A stretch of DNA of 39,294 nt, from positions 1 to 39,294 of the forward strand of contig JAYPHU010000032.1 of NCBI GenBank assembly GCA_038127535.1, written 5' to 3'. The notes under the pieces were generated by a model. It did not search any database, was not told where the DNA came from, and saw only the letters and a list, made by a program, of their open reading frames with translations. This document shows positions 33,697 through 39,294 of the stretch, piece by piece. The stretch comes from JAYPHU01 sp038127535 (lineage in GTDB: Bacteria > Pseudomonadota > Alphaproteobacteria > Rhodospirillales > UBA2165). A program made the translations under genes and the position numbers. Each line of letters starts with the position of its first letter. Position 1 is the first letter of the stretch.

Positions 33697-34092
33697 ATGT
33701 CAGCGATCAGTCTGAAAGACATGATGGCCGTAGCCCATTCGGCTATTCAAAGCATCACCGTTGATGACGCCGCCGAGCTGGTCGGCCAGCCGGGTATTAC
33801 CTTCATCGACGTCCGCGAAGGCCGGGAACGGGCGGCCGATGGCCATATCCCGGGCTCCGTCCATGCGGCCCGCGGCTTTCTGGAGCTGATCGCCGATCCG
33901 GCCGGACCGATGCACAACCCGATCTTCACCGGCGACGACAAGTTCGTGCTCTTCTGTGCGTCGGGCGGCCGGTCCCTCCTTGCCTGTCACACCCTCACCA
34001 AAATGGGCATCACCAACGTGGTGAATCTGGCCGGCGGCTTCAATGCCTGGCGGGATGACGATCAAGCGATCGAAGACTCTCCGGACGTCTGA
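33697..34092 (+). CDS. Single-domain rhodanese-like sulfurtransferase
   Basis: The 131-residue protein has the rhodanese pattern: FIDVREGRER near residue 37, GHIPGSVHA at 49-57 and the active-site loop C87-ASGGRS, which fits the C-x5-R layout with C87 as persulfide carrier. The N-terminus has no signal, so it is probably cytoplasmic. It lies 3 nt after cysK. Rhodanese hands sulfur to TusA in known pathways, and TusA is encoded at the start of the same operon. Confidence 0.92.
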   Translation: MSAISLKDMMAVAHSAIQSITVDDAAELVGQPGITFIDVREGRERAADGHIPGSVHAARGFLELIADPAGPMHNPIFTGDDKFVLFCASGGRSLLACHTLTKMGITNVVNLAGGFNAWRDDDQAIEDSPDV

Positions 34093-34308
34093 TAATCCGC
34101 TGAAATTTAAAAATTTTTCTTATTACTGCGGCAAAAGAGATTGAATCTACACCCTCGCTTTGTATTTACATAAATTTGTGAAGAGCGAAATGTTTTAATA
34201 CACCTGATTTGTGTTGAAAACTAAACGGGAAAGGCAGATACTGTTCGGGAATTCCAAGAAAGACTTAGGTCTCAAGACAATCACGCTCATTTCCAACAGG
34301 AGGTAAAC

Positions 34309-34761
34309 ATGCGTAAATTGGGTATTGTTTTGGCTGCCGCTGCGGCGATGCTGTTCACCATCAGCACGGCAGACGCGCAAAAACGCTACGGTAAGCAAAA
34401 AGTCGTTTATCACGTCAACTATGTTGGCGGCGATAAGGACAAGAAATATCGCGGCGCCATGCGCAACATTCAGAACCACATCAACGCCGTTGGCGCCGAC
34501 AACATGGACATCAAGGTTGTCCTGCACGGCAATGGCCTTGGTCTGCTGGCCAGCGCCAAAAAGAACGACAAGCTGCAGGGCGCCGTTGCTTCCCTGAAGT
34601 CTCAGAACGTTAACTTCCACGTCTGCGCCAACACCCTGCGCGGCCGGAAGATCGACTACAACAAAGACCTGTTCAATGTTTTCAAGGAAGACATTGTGCC
34701 GTCCGGTGTTGCCGAATTGTCGCACCTGCAACAGCAAGGTTACACCTACATCAAGCCGTAA
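34309..34761 (+). CDS. Exported DsrE-family protein
   Basis: The 150-residue precursor has a signal peptide ending at TADAQ (residue 24), then a DsrE/F-like domain with KVVYHVNYVG, VVLHGNGLGLL and HVCANTL (C106 as the likely persulfide site). It is therefore a periplasmic relative of DsrE, distinct from the cytoplasmic one at 15072. A strong AGGAGGT at 34298-34304 fixes the start. A 216-nt gap after rhodanese, AT-rich and with an ACACAAA element on the other strand, may hold a separate promoter. Function is unknown, but binding of sulfur in the periplasm is plausible. Confidence 0.88.
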   Translation: MRKLGIVLAAAAAMLFTISTADAQKRYGKQKVVYHVNYVGGDKDKKYRGAMRNIQNHINAVGADNMDIKVVLHGNGLGLLASAKKNDKLQGAVASLKSQNVNFHVCANTLRGRKIDYNKDLFNVFKEDIVPSGVAELSHLQQQGYTYIKP

Positions 34762-34781
34762 GCGGCTGGACAGGTACCGAA

Positions 34782-34815
34782 AAAAACGGCGCGTCCCTCG
34801 GGAGGCGCCGTTTTT
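34782..34815. terminator. Intrinsic terminator, bidirectional
   Basis: AAAAACGGCGC (34782-34792) pairs with GCGCCGTTTTT (34805-34815) around a 12-nt loop, with T runs on both strands. It separates the converging exported DsrE-like gene and the SoxW-like gene. Confidence 0.88.
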
Positions 34816-34835
34816 CTTTGCCTGAAACAAACTGT

Positions 34836-35393
34836 TTAAGACTTGCCGCCGTTCCTCGCCTTGTACCATTTGTCGAAGTTCTGACGGACATAGGCTTTTT
34901 CCGCCACATACTGATAAGCCGCCTTCAAGATCGGCGGGTTCGCATAGCCGGGAATGCGGAACACGGGCACGCCCAGATCATCCAGGAAGACCGTGGTCGG
35001 CGTCGCCCGAACAAACATCTGCGCGGCGATTTCCTTTTCGGGCAATAGCTCTCCGTCGCTGGTCTTGAACTTGCGTTCGCCCCAGAGGTTCATCTGGATT
35101 ACATGGAAATTGGAGGTGACCAGCTTGATGACATCGGGCTGCGTGAACACTTTCTCATGCAACTCCTTACAGAAATGACAGCCCAGCTGCTCCCACACCA
35201 GCATAACGGCTTTGTTCGCCTTGTCGGCAATCTCGCCGTCCTTTTCCAGGTCGAACGTGGTTTCCGTGAACCAGGGCTGATGGCGGAAGCCTTTGATCTT
35301 TTGCGGCTGCGGCGCGGCAAAAGCCGGCTGTCCGGCGGCCAGAAGCACCGCACCTGCGCCCACTCCAATCAAGAAGTCGCGTCTATTTTGCAT
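34836..35393 (-). CDS. SoxW-like thioredoxin (copy 2), Tat-exported
   Basis: The 185-residue precursor has a Tat signal (NRRDFLIG, R4-R5) and the CHFC pair (C72, C75) in WEQLGCHFCKELHEKVF, followed by VIQMNLWG and the cis-proline segment ATPTTVFL. It matches the copy at 21901 but is shorter and uses Tat rather than a Sec-like signal. Tat export suggests folding before transport or a bound cofactor. It is divergent from the TPR gene, with a 9-bp inverted repeat between them. Confidence 0.85.
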   Translation of the reverse strand: MQNRRDFLIGVGAGAVLLAAGQPAFAAPQPQKIKGFRHQPWFTETTFDLEKDGEIADKANKAVMLVWEQLGCHFCKELHEKVFTQPDVIKLVTSNFHVIQMNLWGERKFKTSDGELLPEKEIAAQMFVRATPTTVFLDDLGVPVFRIPGYANPPILKAAYQYVAEKAYVRQNFDKWYKARNGGKS

Positions 35394-35406
35394 GGGAAAC
35401 CTCGAT

Positions 35407-35453
35407 CACGAATATATGTCTGTAATGCACAAATTATGTATGTGATATTCGTG
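35407..35453. promoter_or_regulatory. Inverted repeat between the divergent SoxW-like and TPR genes
   Basis: CACGAATAT (35407-35415) and ATATTCGTG (35445-35453) are exact inverted arms of nine bases with a 29-nt spacer, in a 127-nt divergent promoter region. A GCACAAATTATG element lies inside. It may be a paired operator serving both genes. Confidence 0.5.
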
Positions 35454-35520
35454 GGAGATACAAATTCAAAGAGGCGGTCATAACGGGCTGTTGAAGTCCC
35501 GTGATGAGAGCGAAGAGACA

Positions 35521-36927
35521 ATGATGAGAGTAAAACTCGGGCCATCCTGGCGGCGCACCGTACTCAGCACCGCTGCAGCGGGCTTAATGTTATTGGCCAC
35601 GGACGGTCAGGCGCAACGCTCCCTCGGCGAGAACAACAGCCGGGTTAAAGTCTGGAACAGTTTCGCCAAGAACCTGGAAGCCGCCCATGACTATCGTCTG
35701 AAGAAACATGGCCTGACCGAGGAAACCGGCACCGGCGGCTATATGCGCGATCAGGAATTTTACCGGGAGTACAGCTACACCAATCCGAAATCGGGAAAAC
35801 TGTTCAGCCGCATCCGTCGGGAAACCAAGAACCCCGACAACATTCACACGATTGAGATTTTCTTCTATGACGACCAGGGCCGGGTCCTCGCCGACTATCT
35901 GGCCGAGTTCCTGCCGGTCTATCGCAATGCCCCGGTGCAAACCACCATCAATCTGTTTGCCTATAACGGTGGATTGACCGCGTTCCGCCAGTTTGACGCA
36001 TCCGGCGATGTGATCTTTGAGAAATGCACCGGCGTCTATGATGGGCAGGCCGTCAATTTTGGCTACGACGATCTCAGCCTGCCGCCGCCTGTAACCCAGG
36101 TCACCGCCGCCGTCTATCAGGCCTGTATCAAGGGCCTGCCGCCCCGCGCCGGCAAATATTTGCGCCCCACCCGGCTGCTGGACGGCTATGTGGACACGGA
36201 CGAGGCCAGCGCGCCGGTCAGCACACTGGAAGAGGCAAGGAGCGAGATTGACCGGCTGAACACGGAGATAGAAAAGAACCCCAAGAACCCCAGACTGTAT
36301 CTGGAAAGGGGCCGCATCCGTTTCCTGACCCGGGAGATGGAAGAGGCAGTGATGGATTTCGACCAGGCCCTTGAGCTGGATCCGGACCTCAATTCCGCCT
36401 ATTTCGGCCGGGGCATGGCCAAGGGCCGGATGGGATTACTGAAAGACGGCATTGCCGATCTCACCCGTTATATCCACGCTAATCCTGAGAGCTCGCTCGC
36501 GTACACCAAGCGCGGCGTGCGCCACATCTGGAACAAGGATTTCAAAAGCGCCCGCGCCGATTTGGAAACCGCCGTCCGCCTGGACGCCAATAACGTCGAG
36601 GCCCATGACGATCTGGGCGTTGTCCTGGCGCAAATGGGCGAGCAGGAGAAGGCGATCAGTCATTTCAAAAAGGCCCGCGCCATCGAGCCCGGCTATCAGA
36701 AGGTATATCACAACCTGGCCATGGCGTACTACATGACCAACGATCCGAACCGGGCGCTGGCGTCGGTCAACGACTCCCTCAGGCTCGATGCGACGAACAA
36801 AAGCTCAATGCTATTGAAAAGCGTGGTGCTGGAAAAACTGGGCCGCTCCGCCGAAGCCACGGCAATGCGAGAGAAGGCGGAATTCCTACCGGGCGGCAAC
36901 TGGTCGGAACGCTCCGAACGTCGCTAA
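35521..36927 (+). CDS. Exported tetratricopeptide-repeat protein
   Basis: ATG 35521 is preferred over an in-frame TTG at 35491 because GAAGAG lies upstream; it gives 468 residues. The N-terminus has a signal peptide ending near DGQAQ. Residues up to about 220 form a beta-rich domain that I do not recognise, followed by about six tetratricopeptide repeats (typical A-x-x-D-x-x-x-A-x-x-LDP spacing, e.g. AVMDFDQALELDP). TPRs mediate protein contact, so it may be a periplasmic scaffold. It is divergent from the SoxW-like copy 2. Function unknown. Confidence 0.82.
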   Translation: MMRVKLGPSWRRTVLSTAAAGLMLLATDGQAQRSLGENNSRVKVWNSFAKNLEAAHDYRLKKHGLTEETGTGGYMRDQEFYREYSYTNPKSGKLFSRIRRETKNPDNIHTIEIFFYDDQGRVLADYLAEFLPVYRNAPVQTTINLFAYNGGLTAFRQFDASGDVIFEKCTGVYDGQAVNFGYDDLSLPPPVTQVTAAVYQACIKGLPPRAGKYLRPTRLLDGYVDTDEASAPVSTLEEARSEIDRLNTEIEKNPKNPRLYLERGRIRFLTREMEEAVMDFDQALELDPDLNSAYFGRGMAKGRMGLLKDGIADLTRYIHANPESSLAYTKRGVRHIWNKDFKSARADLETAVRLDANNVEAHDDLGVVLAQMGEQEKAISHFKKARAIEPGYQKVYHNLAMAYYMTNDPNRALASVNDSLRLDATNKSSMLLKSVVLEKLGRSAEATAMREKAEFLPGGNWSERSERR

Positions 36928-36936
36928 AGTTTGTCT

Positions 36937-38496
36937 TTATTCCGGCGCGAGCAACAGCCGGGTCATCAATCTATCAACCGGTGCGTAGTCGTCGGTAAGG
37001 ATCACCGGCGCCTCGGACACCGCCTTTGCCAGCGCGCTGAGCGGCCAGCGCCGCCATTGCCGGGCGATCCCGCGCCGAGAGCCGAGCCGGCCCATGTGCG
37101 CCTCCTGCTGGGAGGCCACCAGGATATAAGTCACGCGCTGGCCTGCCCCTTGTTGCGCGGCAGCCAATTCCTCCGCCTCCGCCCAAACCTCCACCGATTT
37201 GAAATCCTGCTTCATGGTCTCGACCAGGGACGCTAGAAACGCCGGCTCGCCGCCGTGATCCACCACATTGACCACATAAAAACCCCTGGGCCTCAGCCGC
37301 GCCGCGATCTCTGCGTGGAACTCCTGGGTGACTAGGTGCGCGGGGATGGAGATATCCCGGAACGCATCCCCGAACACGACATCGAACTGCGCCTCTTTGG
37401 GCAAGGACTGCAGCAACTGCCGTGCATCCTCGTGCCGGATATCCAGGGCCTTGTCCGCGGTGTTCAGCCACATGCCCTCGGCCGCCGCTTGGGTCACCGC
37501 CGGGTCGATCTCCGCCACCACCAGCCGGGACGACGGCCGGGACGACGCCCAGGCCCGGGGCAATGAATACCCCCCGCCGCCGATGAAGAAAGCCTGGAAC
37601 GGCCTATCGGGCCGCGCGCCAATTAACCGCCGGTCCGTGTATTCATCGACGAAGTGGATGTAGGGGCTATAGAGAATGCCCGGTTCCAGCCGGTCATTGA
37701 TGCTGTGCACCAGATGATCCAGCGCCATCAGTGCACTAGGACGGCCGGTCTCAGCTGTCATATAGTCGACCCGGATGCAGAAATAGTCGCTCTCCACCGT
37801 GCAGGGCGTAATAAAGGCCCGGACGTTCTGGCCAAAAAACGCTGTCCCCCCAATCAACACCAACAGCCCGACGCCAACAGCTATGCCCTTGGACGGGCGG
37901 CCCATCACCAGACACGCCAGGGCGAGGGCGCCATACACCACCGCCACGGCAATCACCGTCCAGATGGAGCCGATCCAGGAAATAAACAGGTACCCGGCGC
38001 TCAGCGTGCCGGCGATGCTGCCGAGCGTGCCGATGGCGTACATGCGCCCGATCACCGGACCCGGATCGTCGCCTTTGTCTTCCAGCGCCAGCTTGGTCAG
38101 GATCGGCGCGACGATGCCGACGAACAGACTGGGCAACAGGAACAGCGCCGTGGTCAGCAGAATCACCACCGGCACCGGGCTCAACGCGCTGGAGAGCAGC
38201 GGCCCGGAGAGCACTCGCAGGAGAACCAGCGCCAACAAGCTTGAGATACTCGCCAGGCCGAGGGCGACGGCGAGGCGCATGTTCGCGGCGGCATAAGTCA
38301 CCTGTGCGCCCGCCAGCCGTCCGCCGATCCAGTGGCCGGCGGACAGGCCCGCCAGCACCACGGCGATGATCGCCGTCCAGGTATAAAGCGACATGCCCAC
38401 ATAGGGCGCGATCAGCCGGCCGGCGACGATCTCGATCACCAGCCCGCCGGCGGAGCTCAACAATAGCGCGGTCCCCAGGAAAAGCTGGCGGATCAT
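36937..38496 (-). CDS. Membrane-anchored spermidine-synthase-like protein
   Basis: The 519-residue protein has six or seven hydrophobic N-terminal segments (up to about residue 230) and a C-terminal Rossmann methyltransferase-like domain with FFIGGGGYSLPR, AEIDPAV and DARQLLQ, typical of polyamine aminopropyltransferase-like folds. Such fused transporter/SpeE-like proteins are widespread and of unsettled activity; many lack polyamine-synthase activity. It follows the third SoxW-like gene by 55 nt on the same strand, and converges on the TPR gene. Confidence 0.84.
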   Translation of the reverse strand: MIRQLFLGTALLLSSAGGLVIEIVAGRLIAPYVGMSLYTWTAIIAVVLAGLSAGHWIGGRLAGAQVTYAAANMRLAVALGLASISSLLALVLLRVLSGPLLSSALSPVPVVILLTTALFLLPSLFVGIVAPILTKLALEDKGDDPGPVIGRMYAIGTLGSIAGTLSAGYLFISWIGSIWTVIAVAVVYGALALACLVMGRPSKGIAVGVGLLVLIGGTAFFGQNVRAFITPCTVESDYFCIRVDYMTAETGRPSALMALDHLVHSINDRLEPGILYSPYIHFVDEYTDRRLIGARPDRPFQAFFIGGGGYSLPRAWASSRPSSRLVVAEIDPAVTQAAAEGMWLNTADKALDIRHEDARQLLQSLPKEAQFDVVFGDAFRDISIPAHLVTQEFHAEIAARLRPRGFYVVNVVDHGGEPAFLASLVETMKQDFKSVEVWAEAEELAAAQQGAGQRVTYILVASQQEAHMGRLGSRRGIARQWRRWPLSALAKAVSEAPVILTDDYAPVDRLMTRLLLAPE

Positions 38497-38551
38497 GTGT
38501 CAGCCCTCGCCTTGACCGGGAATGCACACAAAACGGAGACGGAAAGCCGGT

Positions 38552-39226
38552 CTAGTTGTTCGGCTTGTTCTGATTGAACTGGGTGTTGGAATCAGGGCGT
38601 CCGCCCCGCTTCGCCCAATACCGGTCGTTCACATATTTCTGGAAGTGCTCGCCCTTTTCATAGTGCTTCTCGGCGACCCATTCAAAGAGCGCCAGGAAGG
38701 TGCCCTTGCCGAACGCGCCGGGCATCATGGCGACGGCGGCGTCCTTGCCGGACTTGCCCTCGATCTTCTTCCAGTCGTCGGGCATGAACACGATGGTCGG
38801 CGTAAACAGTGTGCCCCAGCGGCGCACCAGTTCCTTTTCGGTCAACTCCTTGCCGTCGAAATCGACCACGTCCTTGGCGCCCCACATGTCGATCTGAACC
38901 ACGTCGAAATGCTTGCGCACATAGGTTTGGATTTCCTTGTCGACCAAAATTTCGGTCTGGATCTTTTTGCAATAGATGCAGCCCCGCTGCTCGATCATCA
39001 GGACAAGACGCTTGCCCTTTTCCTTGGCGGCCTCGAAATCTTCCTTCAGGTCCAAGAACGAGTCCATGAACCAGGAGTGCCGGTAGAGCCCGCCCTCGGT
39101 GCGTTCCGGCTGCGACAGCGTTTCCGCACTCGCCGCCGGCGCAAGGATCGGCGCGGCAAACATAGCGGCGGCAACCGCGGCGGCGGACAGAAAGACAGTG
39201 AGTTTCTTGATGTTCAACATAGCCAT
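38552..39226 (-). CDS. SoxW-like periplasmic thioredoxin (copy 3)
   Basis: The 224-residue precursor has a signal peptide ending near ASAET (residue 35) and a CIYC pair (C83, C86) in IEQRGCIYCKK, followed by VVQIDMWG and a cis-proline FTPTIVF segment. It is closer to copy 1 at 21901 than to copy 2: both have the LYKQ/LYRHSWF start and a D-FDG insert before the cis-proline. It is upstream of the spermidine-synthase-like gene. Its redox partner is unknown. No promoter is clear in the 68 nt before the window ends. Confidence 0.86.
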   Translation of the reverse strand: MAMLNIKKLTVFLSAAAVAAAMFAAPILAPAASAETLSQPERTEGGLYRHSWFMDSFLDLKEDFEAAKEKGKRLVLMIEQRGCIYCKKIQTEILVDKEIQTYVRKHFDVVQIDMWGAKDVVDFDGKELTEKELVRRWGTLFTPTIVFMPDDWKKIEGKSGKDAAVAMMPGAFGKGTFLALFEWVAEKHYEKGEHFQKYVNDRYWAKRGGRPDSNTQFNQNKPNN

Positions 39227-39294
39227 ACCCCAGCTAAAGAAGGTGTTCTTCGTAGCCCGAATATTACAGCGGAAATGCGTGAAATACTATCCCG

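Noticed and set aside
1..39294. Possible CRISPR arrays, tRNA or rRNA genes and insertion sequences.
   Set aside because: No regularly spaced repeat, cloverleaf or transposase-like frame was seen on reading either strand.

Overview
The window reads as a chromosomal segment of a sulfur-oxidising alphaproteobacterium, perhaps Rhodospirillales-like. This lineage call is an inference from the GC-rich codon use, the Sox gene set and the sulfur-oxidising heterodisulfide reductase-like (sHdr) gene set. No rRNA, tRNA, CRISPR array, insertion sequence or phage gene was seen. Almost everything from about 5.6 kb rightward concerns oxidation of reduced inorganic sulfur.

Layout. 1-3423 (+): a cupin, an EutA-like actin-fold ATPase and an MFS transporter. 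3451-7103 (-): a four-gene operon of a SoxS-like thioredoxin, an HbpS/GlcG-like protein, a PsiE-family membrane protein and a DUF255 thioredoxin-domain protein. 7233-8336 (+): a YeeE/YedE (SoxT-like) sulfur-compound transporter. 8432-16336 (-): the sHdr operon, in transcription order a candidate 34-residue ORF, a glutamine-amidotransferase-like protein without its catalytic cysteine, DsrE, sHdrC1, sHdrB1, sHdrA, sHdrH, sHdrC2, sHdrB2, an unknown 157-residue protein and the lipoate-binding protein LbpA. 16337-17109 is a long AT-rich divergent promoter region. 17110-21888 (+): soxXYZA, a terminator, soxB and a CcdA/SoxV-like gene. 21901-31569 (-): a SoxW-like thioredoxin and, upstream, an eight-gene run (mostly ATGA-coupled) of a luciferase-like monooxygenase, an AurF-like diiron oxygenase, a histone-deacetylase-fold protein, two radical SAM lipoyl synthases flanking LipT, a fused lipoate ligase and an FccB-like sulfide dehydrogenase flavoprotein. 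31570-32164 is a second AT-rich divergent region. 32165-34761 (+): TusA, a small unknown protein, cysteine synthase, rhodanese and an exported DsrE-like protein. 34836-39226: two more SoxW-like thioredoxins, an exported TPR protein and a membrane-anchored spermidine-synthase-like protein.

How it fits together. The periplasmic Sox system lacks SoxCD here, so sulfane sulfur bound to SoxY would not be fully oxidised outside the cell. A SoxT-like transporter could bring sulfur inside. Rhodanese, TusA and DsrE would pass it as persulfide to the cytoplasmic sHdr complex, with LbpA as lipoyl cofactor protein. The lip/lpl genes assemble lipoate on LbpA. Periplasmic thioredoxins and CcdA would keep Sox cysteines reduced. 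These links are established family knowledge applied to the gene order; none is shown by the sequence alone.

The least explained parts are the oxygenase/deacetylase-fold genes coupled to lipoate assembly, the cysteine-less amidotransferase-like protein and adjacent mini-ORF at the head of the sHdr operon, the 157-residue protein before lbpA, and an ACACAAA element shared by promoter regions of several sulfur loci.
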